Source of the DNA: Cupriavidus taiwanensis
GTDB lineage: Bacteria > Pseudomonadota > Gammaproteobacteria > Burkholderiales > Burkholderiaceae
DNA: 64,000 nucleotides
NCBI RefSeq assembly: GCF_900250075.1
Contig: NZ_LT977071.1
Location: 124,001-188,000, forward strand
Direction: 5' to 3'
Positions 54,957-64,000 of this stretch are shown piece after piece. The notes beneath the pieces were generated by a model that saw only the letters and a list, made by a program, of their open reading frames with translations, did no database searches and had not been told where the DNA came from. The position numbers and the translations under genes are program-made. Every line of letters begins with the position of its first letter. Position 1 is the stretch's first letter.

Positions 54957-54970
54957 ACGAGCTACGGGCT

Positions 54971-56020
54971 TCATGGCTGCTGCATCCCTGCGTCGACGAT
55001 GATTTTTCCCCAAAGCCTGGTGTCGCGCCGCTGCAGCTCCTGCAGATGCGTCGGCGCGACCTTGGCCGGAATCAGCCCCTTGCCCACCAGGAACTGGCGC
55101 CCGCTGGACGAGTCGAGCGTCTCCGCGATCCAGCGCGACAACAGCCTGGCCACGGGCTGGGGGGTCGACGCGTTGGCGCTCCAGATGGCGATCCACGAAC
55201 TGACGTCGAAGTCCGGGAAGCCGCTTTCCGCCAGCGTCGGCACATCGGGCAACGACGGCGCGCGTTCGGCGCTGGAGATCGCCAGGGCGCGCACCGTGCC
55301 AGCCTGGATCTGCGGCAGCGCCGTGACCATGTCGCACAGGTAGTAGTCGAACTGGCCGCCGATCAGGTCCGTCATGGCCTGGCTGCTGTTCTTGTAGGGA
55401 ACGTTCACCGCCTTGACACCCGCTCGCTGCTTGAACAGTTCACCGGTGATGCGGCCGCCCACGTTGGCGCTCGCAAAGGACAGCGAACTGCTCTCCTTCC
55501 TCGCCAATGCCAGGAACTCCTTGAACGTCGCCGCTTGAACCCGCTTGGGATTCACGAGCAGCACGAACGGGGTACTGGCCATGGTCGCCAATGGCGTAAA
55601 GTCGGCTTCCGGGTCGTACGGAAGCTTGCGGTAGATGGTGGCATTTGCCGCGTGTGTCGATGAACCGGACACCAGCAGCGTGTACGCGTCAGGGGCGGCT
55701 CGGACCGCGGTCTCCGCTGCAATGTTGCCGTCGGCGCCGGCCTTGTTTTCCACGATCACGGGCTTACCGGCACGCCTGGAGAGTCCGTCGCCCACGAAAC
55801 GGGCGATACTGTCCGAGGCACCGCCCGCGCCATAGGCAACGATGATGCGCACGGGCTTGTCGAGGCGTTCGGTGCCGGCAGCGGGCGATGGCTGGGCGAT
55901 GGCTGCGGCGCCCCACAGGAGAGCAGCCAGGCCGATCACCACGGACGCGCCATACTGTCGCCGAGGACGCCGCCGCGCACTGCTCTGAGCCTGCCAGGCT
56001 GATGGGTAAATCGCTTGCAT
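54971..56020 (-). CDS. Bug-family (TctC) periplasmic solute receptor
   Basis: A 349-residue receptor. The N-terminus has a basic stretch (SARRRPRRQYG) before the hydrophobic core IGLAALLWGAAAIAQP, possibly with Tat character. LDKPVRIIVAYGAGGASDS and NKAGADGNIAAETAV are the ligand loops. It is the last gene of the minus-strand carboxylase operon. The start follows CCAGGAGACACG. The ligand is probably the acid catabolised by the operon. Confidence 0.9.
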   Translation of the reverse strand: MQAIYPSAWQAQSSARRRPRRQYGASVVIGLAALLWGAAAIAQPSPAAGTERLDKPVRIIVAYGAGGASDSIARFVGDGLSRRAGKPVIVENKAGADGNIAAETAVRAAPDAYTLLVSGSSTHAANATIYRKLPYDPEADFTPLATMASTPFVLLVNPKRVQAATFKEFLALARKESSSLSFASANVGGRITGELFKQRAGVKAVNVPYKNSSQAMTDLIGGQFDYYLCDMVTALPQIQAGTVRALAISSAERAPSLPDVPTLAESGFPDFDVSSWIAIWSANASTPQPVARLLSRWIAETLDSSSGRQFLVGKGLIPAKVAPTHLQELQRRDTRLWGKIIVDAGMQQP

Positions 56021-56069
56021 CACTCGTGTCTCCTGGTTCGTTGTGTGTCGCGAAGTGCCTGCCGCCCGG

Positions 56070-57923
56070 TCAGCGAGCGGCGGCTGCTTCCCGGCTCCCT
56101 TCGGGCAACAGCTCTGCCGGGCATTCGATTTCCATGTCCAGCAGCATCTGTGCGTAGCACTTTCCCAGCGGATCGGAACGCAGGCTGCAGGAGCCACCGC
56201 CGCCCAGTGCCTTTTCCAGTACGAAGTTGAAAGCGCCGATTTCCGGAAGTTCGTACCGTGTCACCGGTCCTTCAATCAAGTGCGCAAAGTAGTCGCGTAC
56301 CCGCTCCGCCGTCGCCTGCGCGCTGACCACCGGCAGCCAGGCGGGGTCCCGCACCATCAATCCGATATTGGCGTCGTTGCCTTTGTCACCACTGCGCCCG
56401 ACCGCCAGCGTGCCGAGCGGAATACGCACGAGGCAGCCCACGTCCGGTCGTTGTGCATCCCCAGCGAATGTGACGGGCACGTGCGCAGTGATTGCCGGCC
56501 GCTCCGAGGACGTGCCACCCACTGGCACCTCCACGGTTGTCGCCGGCTCGTCGGCCATCTTCCATTGCACCGTCACTTCCTGCTTGGGAAGCAGGAACGA
56601 GACCGTGCGGATCACGCTCTGGATATCGGAGCGTCCGCCGAAATGGCTGCGCGTGCCAGGCCCCATCGATGTGCCGGCGGACGCCGCCTCCTTCTGCAGG
56701 AAAGCCAACGCCTGCCGGTCATTGTGCTGGGCGGCAATGCGCAGCACCACTTCGCGGCTGTCCCGCACGCGGCGGTGCGGCCCGTACATGGATTCCGCGC
56801 CCAGCAGTTCCACCAGGGTCTCGCTGTAGTCGGCGTGGCCGCTCCTGGCCATCAGGGTGCGGCTGCGCGCAAGCAGGGCCTGCGCCGTGCGTTCGGCCTT
56901 CTCCAGCGCCCGCTGCCCGCGAATCGCCATCATCAGCGCAATCTGGTAACCCTGCTGGTAGGTGGCGGTCACCTTGAAGCAATCGCTGGGCGCCCTCCCC
57001 CGCGCGCCGCTGACGCGCACCCGCCCGCCGCTGGCCTCGAAGCCCGGCAGATCCTCGATCCGGACTTCGGAGAAGTCGCAGATGACATCGGGCAGCGCAT
57101 ATGCCTTCGGGTCACCGATCTCGTAGAGCAATTGCTCGCCCACGGTCTGGCGCGTCACCAGCCCGCCCGCGTCGCCCGGCTGGTAGAGTTCGAACACGCC
57201 GTCGGCGGTCATGCGGACCAGCGGATATCCGATGTTGGTCCAGTCCGGCACGCGCTCCCAGTCCGTGAACAGCCCACCCGTGGCCTGCGCGCCGCACTCC
57301 ACCAGATGGCCGGCAAGGCTGCCCTGCGCCAGCCGGTCGTAGTCCTGCATTGACCACCCGAACTCGTGGATGGCGACCCCGAGCAGCGCGGCGCTATCCA
57401 CGCAGCGGCCGGTGACGACGATGTCCGCGCCGGCGTCCAGTGCCTGGGCAATGGGCAGGGCGCCGAGGTAGGCGTTGGCTGACATCAGCCGGGGAAGCCC
57501 GGCATCGGCCTCGTCGCCGGGCCAGGGCAGGAAGCTTTCCTGAAGTGCCAGCACGTCGTCGCCGGACACGATAGCGACCTTAAGGTCCAGTCCTTGCTCT
57601 CGCGCCAGGGCAAGGATGGCATCGCGGCAGCCCGCCGGGTTAAGGCCGCCTGCGTTGGACACCAGGCGCACCCCACGCTGCTTCAGCGCTTGCAGGTGGG
57701 GCTTCAGCGCCGCGCTGACGAAATCCGTGGCATAGCCCAGTTCCGGCGCACGAAGGCGCGCGCGCTGAAGGATCGCCATGGTGGTTTCGGCGAGGTAGTC
57801 GAAAACGAGGTAGCCCAGTCCCGGCTCCTGCAGCAGTTGCGGGACGGCGATCTGCGAGTCGCCCCAGAATCCCGATGCGCCACCAATGACGATCGCGCGG
57901 CCGGGTTTTGCGTTCTGGACCAT
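56070..57923 (-). CDS. atuA: AtuA-like (DUF1446) acyclic-terpene-utilisation protein
   Basis: A 617-residue protein. The N-terminal part (IVIGGASGFWGDS, VSNAGGLNPAGCRDAI, SANAYLGALPIAQALDAGADIVVTGR) is DUF1446/AtuA; the C-terminal about 110 residues (LGTLAVGRSGDKGNDANIGLMVRD) form the usual AtuA-like ferredoxin-fold end. AtuA is needed for growth of Pseudomonas on citronellol but its reaction is unsettled. The carboxylase alpha gene upstream ends 84 bases before it. Confidence 0.88.
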   Translation of the reverse strand: MVQNAKPGRAIVIGGASGFWGDSQIAVPQLLQEPGLGYLVFDYLAETTMAILQRARLRAPELGYATDFVSAALKPHLQALKQRGVRLVSNAGGLNPAGCRDAILALAREQGLDLKVAIVSGDDVLALQESFLPWPGDEADAGLPRLMSANAYLGALPIAQALDAGADIVVTGRCVDSAALLGVAIHEFGWSMQDYDRLAQGSLAGHLVECGAQATGGLFTDWERVPDWTNIGYPLVRMTADGVFELYQPGDAGGLVTRQTVGEQLLYEIGDPKAYALPDVICDFSEVRIEDLPGFEASGGRVRVSGARGRAPSDCFKVTATYQQGYQIALMMAIRGQRALEKAERTAQALLARSRTLMARSGHADYSETLVELLGAESMYGPHRRVRDSREVVLRIAAQHNDRQALAFLQKEAASAGTSMGPGTRSHFGGRSDIQSVIRTVSFLLPKQEVTVQWKMADEPATTVEVPVGGTSSERPAITAHVPVTFAGDAQRPDVGCLVRIPLGTLAVGRSGDKGNDANIGLMVRDPAWLPVVSAQATAERVRDYFAHLIEGPVTRYELPEIGAFNFVLEKALGGGGSCSLRSDPLGKCYAQMLLDMEIECPAELLPEGSREAAAAR

Positions 57924-58006
57924 TCATGCTCTCCTGTAGTGAGTGTCTGGACCCGCCCGTGGCCGTGCCCCCCGCGCGTCCGCTCTGCATCCGGGCTTCC
58001 ATGCGG

Positions 58007-60109
58007 TCAGGTCGCGCCCTCGGCTTCGACCTTTCCCGCTTCGGCGTCCACGCCGACTTCGATCAGCACCTGTCCCGCGTTGAGTTGCATGCCCTCCCGG
58101 GCAAGCAGGCGCACGATGCGCCCAGTGCTCGGCGCTGCCAGGGGCATTTCCATCTTCATCGACTCCAGCACGACCAGAGTCTGGCCGCGCTCGACGGCGT
58201 CGCCCTCGCCAACCAGGACGGCAACCACGCGCCCGCTCATCGGCGCCCGTACGCTGCCACCGACGGATTCGCCGTCGCTGGCAGCGAAGCGCGCCAGCCG
58301 CCGGAACACGAACGTGTCGGCGCCATCCTGCAGCCACCATTCGTCGCGTCGAGGCGAGCTGCACGTCAGCTGGCGGTACACGCCATCGACCGCAAGCCCG
58401 AGCGTTCCGCCATGTCCGCCGGCCGAGCTCCCGGTCGGCTCCCAATGCACATTGGCAACGCTGCAGGCGGGCTCTGCCTCGCGCGCTTGCGCATCCGTCG
58501 CGTTGCGCGCGGGCGTCGGATCGCCCGATCGGAAACGGATGACGACTTCGCCCTGGTCCGCCGATGGCCGCAGTTCCACCGCGCTGGCCGTCCCTTGCGC
58601 CGCGGCGCCTGCGCCGCTTATGTGCGTGGCATCCATGAGCCACAGCGCCCGCGTTTGCGCCGGGCCGGCCGGCAGCCGCTGCATGCCGGACGCGCCGCGG
58701 CCGACCGCGCCCGACAGCAGCAAGGCCGCCGCGGCGCGTACATGCACCGACGGCTGCGCGCGCCACGCCGGACCGCCCATGTCTTCGCCAGCCAGAAAAT
58801 CCGTGGTGACCTCGCCGGCCACGAAGCGCGGATGGCGCAGGCAGCGCGAGAGCAGGCCAAGGTTGGTTCGGACACCCAGCAGCGCCGTTCGCTCGCAGGC
58901 ACGGACCAGGCGGTGAATGCTTTGTTCGCGCGTCTCGCCCCAGGACATGATCTTCGCGACCATCGAGTCGTAATCGGACCCGATCTCCATGCCGCCGTGC
59001 AGCGCGCTGTCAACGCGGATGTCGGGCGCCGGGCGCCAGACATCGACGCGGCCCACCTGGGGCAGGAAGCCCGCCGCGGGATCCTCCGCACACAGCCGTA
59101 CCTCGATGGCATGGCCGCACATGCGCACATCCTCCTGCCCGAACGCGAGCCGCTCGCCCTGGGCGATGCGCAGTTGCTGCTCCACCAGATCAAGCCCCGT
59201 GACCAGCTCCGTCACGCCGTGCTCGACCTGAAGCCGCGTGTTCATCTCCATGAAATAGAAGCGGCCTTTTCCATCCAGCAGGAATTCGAGCGTGCCGGCG
59301 CCCGTATAGCCGATGGCCTCGCAGGCGCGCACCGCGACCTCTCCCATCGCCCGGCGCAGCTCGGCGTTCACCGCGGGCGAAGGCGCTTCCTCGATGACCT
59401 TCTGGAAGCGCCGCTGTGTCGAACAGTCGCGCTCACCGAGGTGCAGGCAGCGGCCATGCTCGTCGCACAGCACCTGGATCTCGATGTGTCTTCCGCGTTC
59501 GATGGCGCGCTCGATGATGAGCTCGTCAGAGCCGAACGCGCCTGCCGCCTCGGAGCGCGCCTGTTTCAGCGCCGCCGGCAAGGCCGTGGCGTCGCGGACG
59601 ACCCGCATGCCACGGCCGCCCCCGCCTGCCGCGGCCTTCAGGATGACCGGGAAGCCGATGCGCTCCACCGCGGCGAGGGCCGCCTCGTCGGAGGCACAGC
59701 CCTGTTCTCCCGGCACAGTCGGCACCTCGGCCTTTTGCATGGCCAGCTTTGCCTGTGCCTTGTTGCCCATCAGCGCAATGACGTCTGCCGAGGGTCCAAC
59801 GAAGGTCAAGCCCGCATCGGCAACTGCCCGCGCGAACTCCGCGTTTTCGGACAGGAATCCGTAGCCCGGATGTATCGCCTGGGCGCCGGTGCGCCGGCAT
59901 GCCTCGATCAGCGCATGGGCATGCCGATAGCTGCGGGCGGCGTCGGCCGGTCCGATGCGCACGGCCAGATCAGCCTCGCGCACGTGACGGCCACCGGCAT
60001 CGGCGTCCGAATAGACGGCAACCGTGCGCAAGCCGAGCTTGCGCGCGCTGCGCAGGACCCGCAGTGCGATTTCCCCCCGGTTGGCGACAAGCAATGTGTC
60101 GAAGCGCAT
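58007..60109 (-). CDS. Acyl-CoA carboxylase alpha subunit (biotin carboxylase + BCCP)
   Basis: A 700-residue biotin enzyme. The biotin carboxylase starts FDTLLVANRGEIALRVLRSA, with AAAGGGGRGMRVV (ATP grasp) and FMEMNTRLQVEHGVTELV; the middle is a spacer domain and the C-terminus has the biotinyl lysine K652 in ESMKMEM. It pairs with the beta subunit at 61381. In an Atu-like setting the substrate may be geranyl-CoA or methylcrotonyl-CoA (AtuF or LiuD type); sequence alone does not decide. Confidence 0.92.
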   Translation of the reverse strand: MRFDTLLVANRGEIALRVLRSARKLGLRTVAVYSDADAGGRHVREADLAVRIGPADAARSYRHAHALIEACRRTGAQAIHPGYGFLSENAEFARAVADAGLTFVGPSADVIALMGNKAQAKLAMQKAEVPTVPGEQGCASDEAALAAVERIGFPVILKAAAGGGGRGMRVVRDATALPAALKQARSEAAGAFGSDELIIERAIERGRHIEIQVLCDEHGRCLHLGERDCSTQRRFQKVIEEAPSPAVNAELRRAMGEVAVRACEAIGYTGAGTLEFLLDGKGRFYFMEMNTRLQVEHGVTELVTGLDLVEQQLRIAQGERLAFGQEDVRMCGHAIEVRLCAEDPAAGFLPQVGRVDVWRPAPDIRVDSALHGGMEIGSDYDSMVAKIMSWGETREQSIHRLVRACERTALLGVRTNLGLLSRCLRHPRFVAGEVTTDFLAGEDMGGPAWRAQPSVHVRAAAALLLSGAVGRGASGMQRLPAGPAQTRALWLMDATHISGAGAAAQGTASAVELRPSADQGEVVIRFRSGDPTPARNATDAQAREAEPACSVANVHWEPTGSSAGGHGGTLGLAVDGVYRQLTCSSPRRDEWWLQDGADTFVFRRLARFAASDGESVGGSVRAPMSGRVVAVLVGEGDAVERGQTLVVLESMKMEMPLAAPSTGRIVRLLAREGMQLNAGQVLIEVGVDAEAGKVEAEGAT

Positions 60110-60124
60110 GTGATTCTCCCCTGA

Positions 60125-61291
60125 TCAGGCCGATCGCTTCGGCAGGATTCCCATGTGCTTGCAGATGATGGTCAGCATGATCTCGTCGGCGCCGCCGCCG
60201 ATGGAGATCAGGCGGAGGTCGCGCCAGGCGCGCGACACCCGGTTGTCCCAGGTGAAACCCATGCCTCCCCAGTACTGCAGGCAGGAATCGGTCACCTCCC
60301 GGCACAAGCGGCCGGCCTTGAGCTTGGCCATTGAGGCTAGCTCGGTCATGTCGCCGCCAGACATATGCACCTGGGCCGCGCGGTAGATGACGGATCGCAG
60401 CAGTTCGACTTCGGTCTTCAGTTCGGCGAGCCGGAAATGGACCACCTGGTTGTCCAGGATCGAACGCCCGAACGCCTTGCGCTCACGGGTGTACTCGATG
60501 GTCTCGTTGATTGCATTGGTGAGCGCGGTGACCCGGCGGGTGGCGCCGCTGAGGCGCTCCTCCTGGAACTGGCGCATCTGGTAGGTGAAGCCCATGCCTT
60601 CTTCCCCGATGCGATAGCGCTGGGGCACCCGAACGTCGTCGAAGAATACCTGCGCGGTATCGGAAGACCACATGCCGACCTTCTTGATCTTGTTCATCGT
60701 GATGCCGGGACGCAGCTTCCCGTTCTCCCTCAGCGGCAGGCAAATGAGCGACTTGTTGCGGTGGACATCGCCCTCGCTGGTATTCGCCAGCAGGCACATC
60801 CAGTCGGCCTGCAGCCCGTTCGTGATCCACATCTTGGAGCCGTTGATCACATAGTCGGAGCCATCCTTGCGCGCCGTGGTCTTCAGCGATGCCACGTCCG
60901 AACCCGCCCCGGCTTCTGACACGCCCAGGCACACCACGAAATCTCCCGCAACGGTCGGCTTGAGAAAGGTCTCCCGCAACTCGTCCGAGCCGAATCGTGC
61001 CAGCGCCGGCGTGGCCATGTCGGTCTGCACGGCGATGGCCATGCCGACGCCGCCCGCGCTGATGCCGCCGATGGCCTCGCAGAATGCAATCTCGTAGGAG
61101 TAGTCCAGCCCCATGCCGCCGAATTCCACGGGCTTGTTCACGCCGAGATAGCCCGCCGAGCCGAGCTTCTTGAACACTTCGTGCGCGGGAAAGATTTCGT
61201 CAGCCTCCCATTTCTCGACAAAGGGTTCGATCTCCCGGTCGATCAGCCTGCGCACGCTGTCCTGCAGCGCGATGTGTTCGGGGGTCATCAT
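60125..61291 (-). CDS. Acyl-CoA dehydrogenase
   Basis: A 388-residue FAD enzyme. VCLGVSEAGAGSDVASLKTTA and MWITNGLQADWMCLLA form the flavin contacts, GEEGMGFTYQMRQFQEERL and CLQYWGGMGFTWDNRVSRAWRDLRLISIGGG the C-terminal helices and dimer region. Two consecutive ATGs (61291, 61288) follow AAGGAGACACC. In Atu/Liu pathways this enzyme makes the enoyl-CoA that the carboxylase acts on (AtuD/LiuA role). Confidence 0.92.
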   Translation of the reverse strand: MMTPEHIALQDSVRRLIDREIEPFVEKWEADEIFPAHEVFKKLGSAGYLGVNKPVEFGGMGLDYSYEIAFCEAIGGISAGGVGMAIAVQTDMATPALARFGSDELRETFLKPTVAGDFVVCLGVSEAGAGSDVASLKTTARKDGSDYVINGSKMWITNGLQADWMCLLANTSEGDVHRNKSLICLPLRENGKLRPGITMNKIKKVGMWSSDTAQVFFDDVRVPQRYRIGEEGMGFTYQMRQFQEERLSGATRRVTALTNAINETIEYTRERKAFGRSILDNQVVHFRLAELKTEVELLRSVIYRAAQVHMSGGDMTELASMAKLKAGRLCREVTDSCLQYWGGMGFTWDNRVSRAWRDLRLISIGGGADEIMLTIICKHMGILPKRSA

Positions 61292-61380
61292 GGTTGGTGT
61301 CTCCTTGTGTTTTCGAAAGGATGGGGCGCAGGCCGCCTGCCAGACATGCGGCCTCAGGCGGTGCGCACCCGCCGCTGTGT

Positions 61381-63018
61381 TTAGAGGCGGGCGACGCCGA
61401 ACTGCATCGGCTGTACGGCGCGCTGCCTGGCCTGTGCCACCGTGGCGAGCGCCATGGCCAGCCACGCGCGCGTTTCCCTCGGGTCGATGATCCCGTCATC
61501 GAGCAGCATGCTGCTGGTGTGGATCGCACTGGACTGGCGTTCAAACGTGGCAACGATGTCGCGGCTCTCGGCTTCTATCGCAGGTTCGTCGACGGGGCGC
61601 CCGCTGCGGCGCGCGGCGTTCTCGGCGACCAGGCGCATGGTCATGGCGGCCTGCTCGCCGCCCATGACGGCAGTGCGCGCATTCGGCCACGAGAAAAGAA
61701 AGTCTGGGCGGAACGCGCGGCCGCACATGCCATAGTTGCCGGCGCCGAAGGACGAGCCACACAACAGGGTCAGGCGCGGCACCGGCGCATTGGACAGCGC
61801 CTGGATCAGCTTCGCGCCGTGCTTGATCATTCCTGCCTGCTCATGCTCGCGCCCAACCATGAAGCCGGTGATGTTCTGCAGGAAGACAAGCGGCCGGCCC
61901 AACTGGACGCACGACTGGATGAACTGCGCCGCCTTGGTGGATCCGTCGCAGTCGAGCGGTCCGTTGTTCGTCAGGATTCCCACGTCGTGTCCCTGGATGC
62001 GGGCGTGGCCGCAGACCGTATGGATCCCATACATCGCCTTGAACTCCCTGAATCGCGATCCATCGACAATGCGCGCAATCACTTCGCGCATGTCGACCGG
62101 CGTCCGGGTGTCGGCGGGCATCAGTTCCAGCAGATCCTCGGCAGGCTTGAGCGGCTCGTCCCAGCTCTCGCCGCCCGGTGCCTCGCGCCAGCCGATCGTG
62201 TCCATCACTTCGCGCAGGCGGGCAATGCCATCGAGGTCGTTGTCGGCCACGTGATCGGCGAGGCCTGAGACGCTGGCGTGCATGTCGGCCCCCCCGAGTT
62301 CCTCGTCGGTGGCCTCTTCGCCCGTCGCGGCGCGCAGCAGCGACGGGCCGGCCAGGTATGCATGGGCTTGGCGCCGAACCATGATGACGTGGTCGGATAG
62401 CCCCGGCAGGTAAGCGCCCCCGGCCGCCGAAGATCCATGGATGAGAGACACGACCGGCACGCCGGCTGCGGACAGCCGCGCCAGGTTGTAGAACATGCCG
62501 CCACCCACGACAAAGCGTTCGACCCGATACTTGCGCAGGTTGCCGCCCGCGCTTTCCACTAACTGGACAAAAGGCAGCTTCTGGGCGAGCGCAATTTCCT
62601 GTGCCCGAATCAGCTTCTGGCCGGTCAGCGCCTGCATCGCACCGGCACTGATGCCGGAATCGTTCACGGCGATCATGCAACGCACGCCTTCGATGAAGCC
62701 AATGCCGACAATGAGTGCGGCGCCGGGTACGCTGGTGGACGGGTCCGGATTCTCGATCCCGCAATAGCCGCAAAGGGTCATGAGTTCGTAAAACGGCCGG
62801 TCGGCGTCCAGCAGGTGCGCGAGCCGCTCGCGTGGCAGTAGCTTGCCTCGCGCGTGGAATGCGTCTGCCGCGCTTGCGGACTTGCTGACCGCCCGTTGCT
62901 CCAGCTCGCGCACTTGGCTCAGCATAGCCAGCATGTGCTCGCGGTTGCGTTCTGCTGCGGACACCGTAGCGCGCACGCCCGGAATCGATGCCGCTTGAGT
63001 GAAACTGTTTTCGTCCAT
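61381..63018 (-). CDS. Acyl-CoA carboxylase beta subunit (carboxyltransferase)
   Basis: A 545-residue carboxyltransferase of the methylcrotonyl/geranyl-CoA type: GYCGIENPDPSTSVPGAALIVGIGF, ESAGGNLRKYRVERF, HGSSAAGGAYLPGLSDHVIMV and FLQNITGFMVGREHE are family motifs. It receives carboxybiotin from the alpha subunit at 58007. As first gene of the minus-strand operon it is followed by acyl-CoA dehydrogenase, alpha subunit, AtuA-like and Bug genes. AAAGG precedes the ATG. Confidence 0.92.
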   Translation of the reverse strand: MDENSFTQAASIPGVRATVSAAERNREHMLAMLSQVRELEQRAVSKSASAADAFHARGKLLPRERLAHLLDADRPFYELMTLCGYCGIENPDPSTSVPGAALIVGIGFIEGVRCMIAVNDSGISAGAMQALTGQKLIRAQEIALAQKLPFVQLVESAGGNLRKYRVERFVVGGGMFYNLARLSAAGVPVVSLIHGSSAAGGAYLPGLSDHVIMVRRQAHAYLAGPSLLRAATGEEATDEELGGADMHASVSGLADHVADNDLDGIARLREVMDTIGWREAPGGESWDEPLKPAEDLLELMPADTRTPVDMREVIARIVDGSRFREFKAMYGIHTVCGHARIQGHDVGILTNNGPLDCDGSTKAAQFIQSCVQLGRPLVFLQNITGFMVGREHEQAGMIKHGAKLIQALSNAPVPRLTLLCGSSFGAGNYGMCGRAFRPDFLFSWPNARTAVMGGEQAAMTMRLVAENAARRSGRPVDEPAIEAESRDIVATFERQSSAIHTSSMLLDDGIIDPRETRAWLAMALATVAQARQRAVQPMQFGVARL

Positions 63019-63346
63019 TTTCTGCCTTTATGACATCCTTTTTTGCTGGCTGGTACGAGAGTTCGAAGCAGGTCTGATGACTGGATGATGATCTGCCTGC
63101 ACCAGGAGTTCCAGTTAGAAATCCCTCCGGATTTAATAAGAGAATCTTATGTGTCGACGACATGCGCGGGAGCGACGGCATCGCACGCATCGGCGCGGCG
63201 AATCAGGTGCTGTGACGGAGGTGTGCGTGGAAAGCAAGAAGGACTGCCCAAGCGCAGAATCACCCAGGGCAGTGGCGACGCGAGACGGTCGCAGCCGCAC
63301 GCGGCGGTTGCGAATACCGGAACGCCGCAGGAAGCAACAGCAATAG
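63019..63346. other. Intergenic region upstream of the carboxylase operon
   Basis: About 330 bases without a gene. The AT-rich patch TTTAATAAGAGAATCTTATG (63131-63150) includes an AAGAttCTT-like dyad (TAAGAgaaTCTTA) and could be an operator or promoter for the minus-strand operon. The rest shows nothing supported. Confidence 0.5.
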
Positions 63347-64000
63347 TCAGGTCGCTTTCCAGGCGTCGCCAGGTTGGCCGGTGCCGATTGCGGCCATGAT
63401 CTCGCCAGTGTGCTGGCCGCGCCGTGGAATCGCGCCCGCCACCATGGCCTTGCCATCGAAACGCGGCGCGGGCGCAGCCTGCAGATGGCCCTCCGCCTGG
63501 AAGTAGACACCTCGCGCGGCCAGGTGCGGATGCCCGGCGGCCTCTTCCGGGCTCAGCACCGGGCCGAAACACACGTCGGTGTTTTCCAGCAGTGCGCACC
63601 ATTGCGCGCGCGTCTTGGTGGCAAAGAGTTCCTCAAAGTGCCTATGCAGCTCGGTCCAACGCTCGCGGTCCCATTGCCGGGCGAAACGCGGATCCTCGGT
63701 CAGCCCTAATTTTTCCAGCAGCAACGCGTAGAACTGCGGCTCGATCGAGCCGAGCGTGACGAACTTGCCGTCCGCGCAGCGATAGGTCGAATAGAAATGA
63801 GAGGCATCGTGGATATTGTTGCCGCGCTCGCCGGTGATGAAGCCCTTGCGGGCCGTCGACAGCAGCAACTGCAGCATATGGGCCGAGCCATCGACGATCG
63901 ATGCGTCGACGACGGTGCCCTTGCCCGTGGCGCGGGCATTGAGGATGCCCGAAAGCAATCCCACTGCCAGGTACAACGCACCGCCGCCGACATCGCCTAC
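63347..64000 (-). CDS. CaiB/BaiF-family CoA transferase, 5' end outside window
   Basis: The last 217 codons of a class III CoA transferase; the start lies beyond the right edge. GDVGGGALYLAVGLLSGI at the edge and VDASIVDGSAHMLQLL, CADGKFVTLGSIEPQFYALLLEKLG and NTDVCFGPVLSPEEA are typical of the alpha-methylacyl-CoA racemase/AMACR-like branch. It lies upstream of the carboxylase operon on the same strand. It could racemise or activate a 2-methylacyl acid, which fits isoprenoid or steroid side-chain breakdown. Confidence 0.88.
   Translation of the reverse strand, partial: VGDVGGGALYLAVGLLSGILNARATGKGTVVDASIVDGSAHMLQLLLSTARKGFITGERGNNIHDASHFYSTYRCADGKFVTLGSIEPQFYALLLEKLGLTEDPRFARQWDRERWTELHRHFEELFATKTRAQWCALLENTDVCFGPVLSPEEAAGHPHLAARGVYFQAEGHLQAAPAPRFDGKAMVAGAIPRRGQHTGEIMAAIGTGQPGDAWKAT

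Noticed and set aside
57908..60124. 738-codon plus-strand frame opposite the carboxylase alpha gene
   Set aside because: Antisense shadow; the opposite strand encodes a canonical biotin carboxylase with BCCP domain.

Overview
The window is GC-rich chromosomal or megaplasmid DNA from a betaproteobacterium, most likely a Cupriavidus/Ralstonia-type Burkholderiales. The taxonomic call is an inference. It rests on base composition, two Bug-family (TctC) periplasmic receptors, the abundance of acyl-CoA and SDR enzymes, and the resemblance of several proteins to the Comamonas testosteroni steroid pathway. No tRNA, rRNA, CRISPR array, intact insertion sequence or origin was seen.

Region 1 (1-22722) is a steroid-catabolism locus. 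On the minus strand an almost gapless operon runs from 7528 down past the left edge: HsaA-like flavin monooxygenase, KstD-like dehydrogenase, HsaB-like flavin reductase, a second FAD steroid dehydrogenase, a 3beta/17beta-hydroxysteroid dehydrogenase-like SDR, a KshB-like ferredoxin reductase and a truncated acyl-CoA synthetase. A luciferase-like flavin oxidoreductase lies upstream. A LuxR-type regulator (TeiR-like) is divergent from an SDR / HSL-esterase / degenerate RibBA operon. A DHH phosphoesterase and another SDR follow. The right part holds a PAPS-dependent sulfotransferase plus DUF1214 gene pair, divergent from cysD-cysNC (sulfate to PAPS) across a 59-bp palindrome. A second TeiR-like LuxR gene closes the locus. 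Together this suggests steroid ring degradation with a built-in sulfonation capacity.

Region 2 (23074-33960) is mixed: a small hypothetical gene, a J-domain protein, a CHASE-PAS-GGDEF-EAL c-di-GMP enzyme translationally coupled to a protein with Tyr-Cys repeats, a D-lactate dehydrogenase, an AspT/YidE-type transporter, two exported hypothetical proteins and an APH-family phosphotransferase.

Region 3 (34001-41973) is a fatty-acid-type locus: SDR, AlkK-like acyl-CoA synthetase, DUF485/SSS symporter pair, SnoaL-like protein and a large MalT/AlkS-like LuxR regulator.

Region 4 (42687-48724) carries a Tat-signal-bearing crotonase, an HchA-like deglycase, a small membrane protein, two alpha/beta hydrolases and an AraC regulator.

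Region 5 (48709-51813) is a small uronate-type locus: FCD-GntR regulator, mannonate dehydratase and a Bug receptor, with GGTnnACC operator candidates between the divergent genes.

Region 6 (51900-64000) is an Atu-like (acyclic terpene / branched acyl-CoA) cluster: biotin carboxylase alpha and carboxyltransferase beta subunits, acyl-CoA dehydrogenase, AtuA-like protein, Bug receptor, crotonase, LysR regulator and two CaiB-type CoA transferases, one cut by the right edge.

REP-like palindromes recur in intergenic spaces of the steroid locus.
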